This document shows positions 32,003 through 39,952 of a stretch of DNA of 64,000 nt, piece by piece (position 1 is the stretch's first letter; each line of letters begins with the position of its first letter). This DNA is from Pedobacter sp. SYSU D00535 (lineage in GTDB: Bacteria; Bacteroidota; Bacteroidia; Sphingobacteriales; Sphingobacteriaceae). Location of the stretch: NCBI RefSeq assembly GCF_017355855.1, contig NZ_JAFEWD010000013.1, positions 1 to 64,000 of the forward strand. Direction: 5' to 3'. The notes under the pieces were generated by a model, which did not search any database, was not told the origin of the DNA, and was given only the letters and a program-made list of their open reading frames with translations. Position numbers and translations under genes: made by a program.

Positions 32003-33088
32003 ATGGGACAAATCGAACTACCAACAGAGGCGCCGGGGGCGGAGGGTAAGTACAAGGAGTTTAAGCTATGGATGCCGAAGCGGGTCGTCTTTACTGCCGA
32101 TGCATTTGAAGAACCTTATGCACAGCGGATTCTTGAGCGGGTGAAGTTATATGGTTTGAAATACGAAGTTACAAAACGAGTAACAGGTCTAAAGGGAGCA
32201 AGCGATCGGGAGACCTATCAGACAGCCAAATCTACACTCGCGGTAGTGAAGGCACCTCCTGGAGCTTTTTCTCTTCGCCCAATTCCGCCGAGCGCCGACT
32301 GGCAGTTTCACCTGGCAGAAGGCTGCCCGGCTCATTGCCAATACTGCTACCTGGCTGGGAGTTTATCAGGCCCGCCGGTGATACGGGTGTTTGCCAACTT
32401 GCCTGCAATTCTCGAAAACCTGGTGAAATATACAAGCAAGTCGCAGTTCTCAACTTTTGAAGCCAGCTGCTACACCGATCCACTGAGTCTTGAACATATT
32501 ACCGCCGGCCTGCAGGAAACTATTAGTTTTTTCGGACGGTTGGAAAATACGCAGCTACGCTTCGTAACAAAGTTCGATGCCATCAAACCGCTTCTAAATC
32601 TTCAGCATAATAACAACACGCGCTGTCGAATCAGTCTTAACGCGCATTCGATTGGGCGAAGGCTGGAAAGCGGTACGCCGCCTATATCGGCTCGGATCAA
32701 AGCGCTACGGAACTTAGCCTTGCCGCAATCACAAGGAGGCGGAGGGTATCCGGTAGGAGTGGTGCTTGCCCCCATCATGCCAATACCCAATTGGGAGCAG
32801 GAGTATGGGCGATTGTTTAATGAGCTGGCGGAAGCGTTAGACTTTCCTTGCGACCTTACCTTTGAATTGATTACACACCGGTTTACACCAGGCTCTAAAG
32901 ACATTCTGCTAAAATGGTATCCTAACACTTCGCTGGAGATGGATGAGCAATTGCGTATTGTGAAACGGAATAAGTTTGGAGGAGTTAAATATGTTTATCC
33001 GAAATTGATGATGAACGATTTGAAGACCTTTTTTAACCGGGAAATCGGCAGCTTATTTCCTTCAGCAAAAATACTCTACTGGACCTGA
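32003..33088 (+). CDS. Spore photoproduct lyase-like radical SAM protein
   Basis: This 361-residue protein (start 32003; the frame is open to 31970) has the radical SAM [4Fe-4S] cluster motif CPAHCQYC (~108-115) in the form CxxxCxxC, preceded by WQFHLAEG. The N-terminal part MPKRVVFTADAFEEPYAQ and the C-terminal VYPKLMM region agree with the SplB family. True spore photoproduct lyase repairs a UV thymine lesion in spores, using an extra Cys near the C-terminus. Bacteroidota do not form spores, and I see no Cys in the last ~65 residues here, so the substrate probably differs. Repair of UV-damaged DNA remains possible. Confidence 0.87.
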   Translation: MGQIELPTEAPGAEGKYKEFKLWMPKRVVFTADAFEEPYAQRILERVKLYGLKYEVTKRVTGLKGASDRETYQTAKSTLAVVKAPPGAFSLRPIPPSADWQFHLAEGCPAHCQYCYLAGSLSGPPVIRVFANLPAILENLVKYTSKSQFSTFEASCYTDPLSLEHITAGLQETISFFGRLENTQLRFVTKFDAIKPLLNLQHNNNTRCRISLNAHSIGRRLESGTPPISARIKALRNLALPQSQGGGGYPVGVVLAPIMPIPNWEQEYGRLFNELAEALDFPCDLTFELITHRFTPGSKDILLKWYPNTSLEMDEQLRIVKRNKFGGVKYVYPKLMMNDLKTFFNREIGSLFPSAKILYWT

Positions 33089-33141
33089 CAGTGCTTGGAT
33101 GACAAAGTAGAGCTGGTTTTGGTCCTTTGCTAGCCGTCGCC

Positions 33142-33165
33142 TTGGTTCGTGAAGACACGAACCAA
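33142..33165. repeat. Hairpin element TTGGTTCGTG, copy 1
   Basis: TTGGTTCGTG, loop AAGA, CACGAACCAA: a perfect 10-bp stem. It pairs with the copy at 33281-33304 that has GAGA as loop; flanks (GTCGCC before, GGCGGT after) show that the two are inverted to each other. Confidence 0.8.
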
Positions 33166-33280
33166 TAAAAATCAATTAGAACTCCAACCTCAAATCTTTA
33201 AGAAAAGAGAATGCATATACTTATCTGCATAGAGGCGGGCAGAGGAAGATTCGTAGTCAGTAGAAACAAATTCTAGGTCG

Positions 33281-33304
33281 TTGGTTCGTGGAGACACGAA
33301 CCAA
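33281..33304. repeat. Hairpin element TTGGTTCGTG, copy 2
   Basis: TTGGTTCGTG, loop GAGA, CACGAACCAA. Directly after it, GCACACCG-TGT-CGGTGTGC (33312-33330) is another perfect hairpin. The group lies between two convergent genes, so it may end transcription from both sides. Confidence 0.8.
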
Positions 33305-33372
33305 GGCGGTGGCACACCGTGTCGGTGTGCTTTCCGGTCGCAATTAAACCAATAGTGCTATTAAGCGCATTC

Positions 33373-33873
33373 TCATCTGCCTTTCAAATACTTGTCTGTA
33401 ATGACGTTGATATGGTGTATTTCATGTCCAACGGTAGCTTTCAGAAACTCCTCAACTGTTAATTCGTATGTCGACACAACTCCTTTTAAGTTAAGTTGGA
33501 CTTCGGATAAAGAGTCAATGAAGTTGTTCGTAGCTGCCCTGACATTTTCAAATTCTGTTATTAGTTGTTGTAGGCTTAATTTGTTAAAGCGACTGTTCTC
33601 AACAAATAAGTTCTGGTCGTAACCAGGTAGTGGGGTTCTGTCTTTTCGGCTAAATCGTAATGTCCGATAGGTCATAATTCTTTCGTGGTCAGTAAGATGT
33701 CCTATTATTTGCTTGATATTCCACTTGTTTGGTGCATAGCGGTAGTTCGCCTGTTCCTCGCTGATTGTTCTAAGTAGAACCAAGCTTTCTGGCGAAGAAA
33801 ACCGTTGTCTGAAATCTGCGCTTCCCAATAAGTCTATGTAATAAAGAAAACCGTCTTGCAGGGTGTATTTCAT
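33373..33873 (-). CDS. DinB-family protein
   Basis: This is a 166-residue four-helix-bundle protein of the DinB/YfiT group. Candidate metal ligands are His in IIGHLTDHERIM (~54) and the pair in GHEIHHINVI (~149-153), matching the three-His site of the superfamily. PNKWNIKQIIGHL is the usual first signature. Members with known function are metal-dependent thiol transferases (bacillithiol or mycothiol S-transferases), and this is a likely but unproved role. It is a single gene, convergent with the radical SAM gene. Confidence 0.9.
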   Translation of the reverse strand: MKYTLQDGFLYYIDLLGSADFRQRFSSPESLVLLRTISEEQANYRYAPNKWNIKQIIGHLTDHERIMTYRTLRFSRKDRTPLPGYDQNLFVENSRFNKLSLQQLITEFENVRAATNNFIDSLSEVQLNLKGVVSTYELTVEEFLKATVGHEIHHINVITDKYLKGR

Positions 33874-33900
33874 TTTATAATGCTTTAAAGAAATCTCAAT

Positions 33901-34124
33901 TTATCTTGTTGAAGTTGTATTGTCTCCGGGACCCAGGGCTAAGTTTGGCGGCTGTACAGCTTTAGCAAAGCGGCTCTGTTCTTGTTTTTGCAGGTCGTTA
34001 TATTCAACCCCGCTAATATCAGGATACTTGCTGATTACGGTCTTCTTTCCGTATTTCTTAAAAGTGTGATTTTGCCGATACTTCCTTGAGCATTTTGAAG
34101 GATAAGGTTGTCAGTGGTTGCCAT
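33901..34124 (-). pseudogene. Frameshifted small conserved protein
   Basis: ATG at 34124 starts MATTDNLILQNAQGSIGKI, after which the frame stops within ten codons. Adding one base to the A4 run at 34060-34063 (T4 on the coding strand) gives TLFKKYGKKTVISKYPDIS, then LQKQEQSRFAKAV. This matches a family of ~120-residue Bacteroidota proteins of unknown function with the layout N-I-L-G-SG-x-G, KTV(I/V)SKYPD and SRF.EAV.YA. After AV the sequence diverges and stops at 33901, so the C-terminus is also lost. Elsewhere in 33874-34382 nothing is recognised. Confidence 0.65.
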
Positions 34125-34382
34125 ACTTGAAGATATAAATTCTTCTCCTTAAAAGGTAGCCCCTCCAAAGCGTGATCGTGAGGCAATTATCAACCTTGAA
34201 ACTTTCTATTATGCTAAGTCACTTACTCTTTTGCTTAATTTCCTATGAGCATCAGCCGGCCTTAACACAGACTTTACAAGAGGCCCTGAATTTTAAAGTC
34301 TAGTTTACTTTTTCGTTAACTTATCTGCCTGAGCGTCTTTGTTTTTTGAGCCTTTCTATTTTCGTCCGAAAAAGATGTCAAC

Positions 34383-35903
34383 ATGTATAAGAAGCTACTT
34401 TTAAGTATTTTATCTATTTCCCTTTTTGCCGCAGGCTGTAAAAAAGACTCGCCGCAATCAGAAGTTCCTGAACCTGTCGTTCCTGAAAATCCTTCCAGTT
34501 TCAAAGAAGTCGCTTCCCAGAAGTTAGGTGGCGAGGCTGCCTCAGAAATATCAGCTTTCGACCCGCAAAGCAAACGCTTGTTTGTGGTAAACAACGAGGG
34601 TGCAACGAAAGTTGAAGTACTGGACCTTTCTAACTTTCCTGCAGTTACCAAACTTCAGGCTATAGACTTTTCTGCTAGCAGCGGTGGTGCTAACAGCGTG
34701 GCGGTATCAGAGGGCCGACTTGCAGTTGCTCTTGAAGGAACCACTAAAACGGAGAACGGCAGCGTGGCTATATGGAACACGTCCTCTCTGCAGGAGGTTA
34801 GAAGAGTGACGGTTGGTGCATTACCCGACATGGTCACTTTCAGCCCTGATGGAACCTATATCGTTACTGCCAACGAAGGGGAGCCTAATGCAGATTACTC
34901 CGTTGATCCTAATGGCTCTATTTCCATCATCAATACAAAGAACAATTATTCAGTAGTCACTGTAGATTTTACAGCTTTCGAGAATTCCAAAAACACGCTG
35001 TTAACACAAGGATTCAGAGTTTATGGAAAGAATGCGACATTGGCAAAAGACGTTGAGCCGGAATACGTGGCAATCTCGGCAGATTCTAAAAAAGCCTGGG
35101 TTACACTGCAGGAAAATAATGGAGTAGCTGAAGTAGACCTGGTGAGCGGAACTATTCAGCGCATTATACCATTGGGTGTCAAAGATATCAGTTTAGCAGC
35201 GAACGCTTTTGATGTGAGTGATCGCGATAATAAGATACAATTAGGAACCTGGCCGATCAAAGCCTTTTACCTTCCTGACGCCATTGCCGCTTTCTCAGCT
35301 AACGGCACAAATTACCTTGCCTTGGCAAATGAAGGCGACACGAGGGAATATACCGGCTTCGGAGAGGAAGTACGGGTGAAAGACTTATCGCTTGATGCTA
35401 CTCGCTTTCCCAATACTGCTACTTTAAAGACTGACGCTAATCTGGGAAGATTAACAGTTACCAGAATGCAGGGTGATACCGATGGAGACGGCGATTTTGA
35501 CGAGATCTATTCTACCGGCGGCCGCAGTGTTACTATTCTGAATGCGACAAACGGGCAGTTGGTAGCCGAAGTTGGCAAGGACCTGGAAGAGCGCGTGATT
35601 GCTGCCGGGAAATATGATGATACGAGATCAGACAACAAAGGGGTAGAAGTAGAAGCAGTAACAGTTGGCTCGGTAAATGGAAAGACGCTGGCATTCATCG
35701 GAATGGAACGCTCGGACATGATTGCCATCTATGACGTCAGCAATCCTGCAAGTCCTGTTTTTGTACAGCTTTTTGCAACAGGTGACGCCCCTGAGGGTGT
35801 TCTGTTTATTAAACCAAAAGATAGTCCAAACGGCCGCAGTATTCTGGTAGTATCCAGTGAAGGCGACGGAATGGTCAAGTTTTATCAGCCAGATAAATTA
35901 TAA
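34383..35903 (+). CDS. Choice-of-anchor I domain lipoprotein
   Basis: This is a 506-residue lipoprotein (MYKKLLLSILSISLFAAGC, lipobox AAGC). After a Pro-rich linker it folds as a beta-propeller-like repeat region with the motifs NSVAVSEGRLAVALEG, LPDMVTFSPDGTYIVTANEGEPN and LANEGDTREY, and a late GDAPEGVLF. This is the choice-of-anchor I family, also found joined to alkaline-phosphatase-like or esterase domains; none is attached here. DTDGDGDFDE is a likely calcium-binding loop. It is probably displayed outside the cell or in the periplasm. Role unknown. A perfect terminator follows. Confidence 0.88.
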   Translation: MYKKLLLSILSISLFAAGCKKDSPQSEVPEPVVPENPSSFKEVASQKLGGEAASEISAFDPQSKRLFVVNNEGATKVEVLDLSNFPAVTKLQAIDFSASSGGANSVAVSEGRLAVALEGTTKTENGSVAIWNTSSLQEVRRVTVGALPDMVTFSPDGTYIVTANEGEPNADYSVDPNGSISIINTKNNYSVVTVDFTAFENSKNTLLTQGFRVYGKNATLAKDVEPEYVAISADSKKAWVTLQENNGVAEVDLVSGTIQRIIPLGVKDISLAANAFDVSDRDNKIQLGTWPIKAFYLPDAIAAFSANGTNYLALANEGDTREYTGFGEEVRVKDLSLDATRFPNTATLKTDANLGRLTVTRMQGDTDGDGDFDEIYSTGGRSVTILNATNGQLVAEVGKDLEERVIAAGKYDDTRSDNKGVEVEAVTVGSVNGKTLAFIGMERSDMIAIYDVSNPASPVFVQLFATGDAPEGVLFIKPKDSPNGRSILVVSSEGDGMVKFYQPDKL

Positions 35904-35913
35904 GAAACATGTA

Positions 35914-35945
35914 AAAAGCACCTCCTTCGGAGGTGCTTTTTGTTT
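35914..35945 (+). terminator. Strong intrinsic terminator
   Basis: AAAAGCACCTCC, loop TTC, GGAGGTGCTTTTT and further T. It stands 11 bp after the choice-of-anchor I stop. Confidence 0.95.
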
Positions 35946-36030
35946 TTAGTGGGCCTTTTTTGTTTCCCTTCTAGCGCTAGCGGCGAGCATAAATGATTGA
36001 ATCAACGATAGGGAACAATGTCTACCTGCG

Positions 36031-36521
36031 TTAGTCCTTTTGAATCAAGTTCGATTCCTTCAATTCAAAGTGCCCTTGAATTGCTCGAATTTCGTCCTTC
36101 GTGAATTTATACTTCCTCAGGTAATCTTGTTCGCGGATTATCTCCTTCCAACCCAGTTTATCAACCCGGGCTTTGTCGAAGAAAAAAATCCATACATGGT
36201 TGTCTTCCGGAACTTCCTCTAAATCAAATCCGGGGAAATCGGTTTTATTGTGCAGTATCGCAGACCAATGTCCCGAGTTTTTGATGAATTTAGAGCTTTG
36301 CGCCATTCGGGTGTCCAGGGGGAAATAATAATTGGAGGAGGTGAGCCGTTTATAAGTGTGTCGATTTCCGACAAGTCTCCTGCAAAGGAAACGTAGGTTA
36401 AGAGTGTGCGAGTAGTAACGTTGGTTACTCTGAAATTATCTTCTACCTTATAACGGGGACACATTACGCAGGAGGGTATAAACGGTATGAAAGTGAATAG
36501 CAAATATTTCAAACTCTTCAT
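36031..36521 (-). pseudogene. Frameshifted hypothetical lipoprotein
   Basis: The upstream half (36521-36219) starts with a lipoprotein signal (MKSLKYLLFTFIPFIPSC) and reads to EIDTLIN. The downstream half (ending at 36031) continues MAQSSKFIKNSGHW. Adding one base at the T3 run 36349-36351 joins them as EIDTLIKRLTSSNYYFPLD followed by TRMAQSSKF, a natural-looking protein of about 163 residues. The two halves overlap in different frames exactly as expected for a one-base deletion. It is either a recent pseudogene or a sequencing error in a homopolymer. No family recognised. Confidence 0.8.
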
Positions 36522-36713
36522 TATTTAATTAATACCCAACTTTGATGGAAGTAACCCGCTCTCGCTGCCCCCTTCGCTGTTCGACATCTGCCGCAAAGGA
36601 GGTCGAACTTTAGATGAAAAGGGATTTGTAATCCCTTTTATATCCAATGAGATGCAAGCTAGTGGTGCTTATCGCTGCGATAGCCGCTCAAATTCCTACC
36701 CAGCATTTTCACT

Positions 36714-37169
36714 TTAAAAATATTCCGCAAGGATTCGCTGCCGGTAAGCGAATATTTCTCTCACTCTCCGATGTACAAATAGTTTTCCCGCCAGCCAGCC
36801 AAAAACGGAGAAGCCAATGTCATAATAAACTAAATCTGTCATCAGCACACCGCCCTCCACAGTCTTAAAGTGATGCTCGTGATGCCAGATTTTATACGGT
36901 CCGGAGCGTTGTTCGTCAATGAAATACTCCTTTTCGCTGATGTGCGTAATTTCTGTACACCAGTCCATCGGAATATTAAGAAAAGGTTTGATTTTATAAG
37001 TGATAATGAGGCCCTCGTACATCTGAGCAGGAAGGTTAGAGGTGATCTCAAATGTCAGGTCTGGTGGAGTAATTTCGTTCAGATTTCGCGGAGTGGCAAA
37101 AAAGTACCAGGCTTTTTCAATGCTTATCGGTAGTAGCTGCTGCTGTTGGAGAACCTGCATGTTATTCAA
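36714..37169 (-). CDS. SRPBCC-family protein
   Basis: This is a 151-residue START/Bet v 1-like (SRPBCC) protein. It begins LLPISIEKAWYFFATPRNL and has EITPPDLTFEI and the C-terminal helix with RRVREIFAYRQ. Close relatives are the YfhF/YdjM-like cyclase/dehydrase group, which bind hydrophobic ligands in a central cavity; many are encoded with NAD-dependent epimerases or photolyases. Here the nearest epimerase-like gene (38008) is on the other strand. The ligand is unknown. ATG three codons later is an equal start. Confidence 0.88.
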   Translation of the reverse strand: MNNMQVLQQQQLLPISIEKAWYFFATPRNLNEITPPDLTFEITSNLPAQMYEGLIITYKIKPFLNIPMDWCTEITHISEKEYFIDEQRSGPYKIWHHEHHFKTVEGGVLMTDLVYYDIGFSVFGWLAGKLFVHRRVREIFAYRQRILAEYF

Positions 37170-37338
37170 ATTATGGTTGGTATATCAGGGTTTCCTGTCC
37201 CTTCGCTGCTGCGGAGTGTCCTTCTTTGCTTCGCCCCGGGTATTCTATGTGCAAACAGTCTGCCGATAATTTTAGGTTGATGTCCTAAGACGAAACTTAA
37301 AAACTTGCTATTTTGAATTCTACCTTAATTTCCAGGAA

Positions 37339-37368
37339 TTTGTTGAAGGATTCGATTTCTTACTTTTG
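37339..37368 (+). promoter_or_regulatory. Promoter just before Crp-like gene start
   Basis: TTTG (37339-37342) and TACTTTTG (37361-37368) fit the Bacteroidota -33/-7 pattern. The -7 box ends only four bases before the ATG at 37373, so the mRNA would be almost leaderless. Confidence 0.5.
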
Positions 37369-37372
37369 CATA

Positions 37373-37948
37373 ATGCACCGCCAGCTATTCGAGCTAATAT
37401 CTCAAAGTATTGCCTTATCGGAAGAGGATATCCGACTCTGTAAACTTTACTTCGAGCCGGTTTCCATTCCAAAGAACAGGGTTATTGAAGAGGAGGGCAG
37501 CGTTCCTGCATATCTGTATTTTGTGGTATCCGGATTCGTTCGGCTCTTTCATTATAATGATAAGGGCGAGGAGGTAACAACCCATATTAACTGTCCGCCT
37601 GGATTTATTACATCTTATTTCAACTTTATCAATCAAACTCGATCCGGAGAAAATTTAGAATGTGTCACCTCCTGTGAATTACTTCGGATTACCAAGACCA
37701 ACCTGGAGCTGCTTATACACCACAGCGCTGCATTTAAGGATTTCAGTATTATTGTTTTTCAACAATCACTCGCCTATAACGAAAACCGTTCAATAGAGCT
37801 GGCCACACTCAGCGCAGAATTAAGGTACTGCAGAATGATTGAGAAATATCCCGAGATACTCCAAAATGTTCCTGTTCAATATATTGCTTCTTTTCTTGGA
37901 ATGAAGCCAGAGAGCTTAAGCAGAATCAGGAGACAAATGATTAACTAA
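37373..37948 (+). CDS. Crp/Fnr-family regulator
   Basis: This is a 191-residue paralogue of the protein at 31047-31619, with a beta-roll (~20-110: RVIEEEGSVPAYLYFVVSG) and a C-terminal helix-turn-helix VPVQYIASFLGMKPESLSRIR (~165-186). The frame opens at 37313, but MHRQLFELISQS at 37373 aligns with the start of such proteins. The NAD-dependent epimerase gene follows 59 bp later in the same direction and is the likely target; in Bacteroidota this regulator type is often next to the oxidoreductase or efflux gene it controls. The ligand is not known. Confidence 0.9.
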   Translation: MHRQLFELISQSIALSEEDIRLCKLYFEPVSIPKNRVIEEEGSVPAYLYFVVSGFVRLFHYNDKGEEVTTHINCPPGFITSYFNFINQTRSGENLECVTSCELLRITKTNLELLIHHSAAFKDFSIIVFQQSLAYNENRSIELATLSAELRYCRMIEKYPEILQNVPVQYIASFLGMKPESLSRIRRQMIN

Positions 37949-38007
37949 CATTTGTCAAGTAGCTTCGGAAAAGCAGTTTTCAATTTTGTGTCATCAAATA
38001 GAACGAT

Positions 38008-39018
38008 ATGACACAGAAAAACTTAGCATTGGTAAATGGGGCAAATGGACATCTCGGAAACAACCTTCTTAGATTACTGCTTAGTAAAGGTATTCCGGTA
38101 AGGGCCTCCGTTCGCAATCTGGAAAACAAAGAGGCTTTCTCCCACTTGGATTGTGAAGTGGTTCAGGCCGACATTACAGACAAGCAGTCGTTGATAAAAG
38201 CCTTGCAAGGTGTACACACTTTTTATGCGGTTGGTGCAGCTTTCAAACTTTGGGCTAAAGATCCTAAAAGAGAAATTTATGATGTAAACCTTCTGGGAGC
38301 CAGAAATATTGTAGAAGCAGCTGTAGAAGCAGGCGTAAAGCGCATTGTCTATGTAAGTTCAATTGCCGCATTAAACTACTCCAAAACTCCCGTAAAGGAA
38401 TGCTATGGATACAATCCTGATCGAAGAGATATGTACTACAATTCCAAGAACGATGGTGAGCAACTGGCTTTTAAATTGGCGGAAAAGCACAACATCGATT
38501 TAGTGGCCGTGTTACCTTCTGCCATGATCGGTGAAACTGCAATAGCACCATTGAGCGTATCCTATAACATCATCAACTTAATTTTGAAAAAGGCAATTCC
38601 CGTTGAAACTAATATTGCTTTAAACTGGATTGATGTGAAAGATGTAGCGGAAGGCTGTTACCTGGCTGCGACAAAAGGAAAAAATGGAGAACGCTACATC
38701 TTGGCCAACGAGAAATGTACTTCCATTCAGCAAACGACCAGAATTGCGCAAGAATTATTTCCCGAGCTGAAGTTAAAGTTGCCGCTCGCAGTTCCTAAAT
38801 CTGTTTTACTTGCTGTTGCCTGGTTGATGGAAATGAGAAGTAAGTTCAATGGAAAAGCGCCACTACTAAGCACTAAAGACATAAAGATGTTTTCAGGGCT
38901 TCAGCAAGATTTTGACCTTTCAAAGTCAAGGGAAGAGCTAGGCTTTATTCCAAAGGATCCACATGAAGTTGTGAAAGAGGCTATGCGCTATTTACGGCAG
39001 AATGAAGATCGGTTTTAA
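38008..39018 (+). CDS. NAD(P)-dependent epimerase/dihydroflavonol-reductase-like protein
   Basis: This is a 336-residue extended SDR. The cofactor motif is NGANGHLGNNL (~10-20), the active-site Ser is in VYVSSIAAL (~115-123) and the YxxxK pair is in YYNSKNDGE (~145-149). WIDVKDVAEG and the C-terminal LGFIPKDPHEVVKEA are typical of the dihydroflavonol-4-reductase/cinnamoyl-CoA-reductase-like group, which reduces carbonyls or aldehydes with NADPH. It follows a Crp-like regulator and may be induced by it. The substrate is unknown. The hairpin at 39092-39113 follows the gene. Confidence 0.9.
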   Translation: MTQKNLALVNGANGHLGNNLLRLLLSKGIPVRASVRNLENKEAFSHLDCEVVQADITDKQSLIKALQGVHTFYAVGAAFKLWAKDPKREIYDVNLLGARNIVEAAVEAGVKRIVYVSSIAALNYSKTPVKECYGYNPDRRDMYYNSKNDGEQLAFKLAEKHNIDLVAVLPSAMIGETAIAPLSVSYNIINLILKKAIPVETNIALNWIDVKDVAEGCYLAATKGKNGERYILANEKCTSIQQTTRIAQELFPELKLKLPLAVPKSVLLAVAWLMEMRSKFNGKAPLLSTKDIKMFSGLQQDFDLSKSREELGFIPKDPHEVVKEAMRYLRQNEDRF

Positions 39019-39091
39019 TTGTTCCATTAGTTGTTGTTGTGTTTACAGCGAGGCATGAACGCCCCGGGCTGGATAGGAGCAGGCCGCGGTA

Positions 39092-39113
39092 GGGGAGTCT
39101 CATTCGACTCCCC
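39092..39113 (+). terminator. Hairpin after epimerase gene
   Basis: GGGGAGTC, loop TCATTC, GACTCCCC, followed by CGGGTCTTCTTTC. The stem is perfect but the T-run is poor, so termination is likely but not certain. Confidence 0.5.
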
Positions 39114-39273
39114 CGGGTCTTCTTTCAGCGCTCTAATGCTGGTCTCACCACGATGCTCGACCGTTCATCCGGTGCGAACAATCTCATCTTGTCGCAAATG
39201 ACCCTTCTTTTGCCGTTCCGGTCCCCCATAAGTAGAATTCGACTCCCTTAATTTTACGGTAAATTGCATAGCC

Positions 39274-39795
39274 ATGAATACTACAACAAACAGCCCTAAT
39301 CACCTGGTGAAGAATCTGCTTCTAACACAATTCAACTTACATCAGCGCCTGTATAACAACGTCCTGGACGGTATTTCAGACGAAGAAAGCAACCAGCGAT
39401 TGTATGAAAATACCGCCATGAATCATGTGAAATATCTTGCAGGACATTTATTGAACTCGCAATATGGCCTGGCAACAGGCATCGGTCTCCCTGTCGAGGT
39501 AAAATGGAACGACTTGTTTGCTGTGATGGGACAGTCAGCAGCCCGTGATAATTATGCCTACCCCTCTATCGAAGAAATCCGATCAGAGTGGAACCGCTTA
39601 TACGAGCCCTTACATCAGGCACTTGAAAGGGCGAGCACTGAAGCGCTCAACGAAAAACCCGATGCACCGTTCGATCAGGTGGCGACTTCAAAAGGCGAAC
39701 TTTGGGCTTTTATCAATCATCATATTGCCTATCATATTGGTCAGATTGCCATCCTAAGAAGAGGGTTCGGAAAACCTGCAATGCGCTATGATTAG
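39274..39795 (+). CDS. DinB-family protein
   Basis: This is a 173-residue four-helix DinB-like protein. Candidate metal ligands are His in MNHVKYLAGHL (~50-58) and HHIAYHIGQIAILRR (~149-163), so the three-His site looks intact, unlike in the related protein at 43876. The remaining helices match proteins annotated as DinB or damage-inducible. It is likely a metal-dependent thiol transferase or hydrolase with unknown substrate. Single gene; about 250 bp of non-coding DNA before it contain only the preceding hairpin. Confidence 0.88.
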   Translation: MNTTTNSPNHLVKNLLLTQFNLHQRLYNNVLDGISDEESNQRLYENTAMNHVKYLAGHLLNSQYGLATGIGLPVEVKWNDLFAVMGQSAARDNYAYPSIEEIRSEWNRLYEPLHQALERASTEALNEKPDAPFDQVATSKGELWAFINHHIAYHIGQIAILRRGFGKPAMRYD

Positions 39796-39952
39796 CATAG
39801 CTCGCAGGCAGTAGGGCTCAACGGTAAAGTGCTCTTCCATCCTTGCGCTGGCCGGGCTTAAAGTTATGTCACCCCCGTTTATGTTGCAAGCATGAAGTTT
39901 GAGATCGGATCTACGCTATTAAATTCGCTCCTGCTTTAGTATTTCTATCGGT

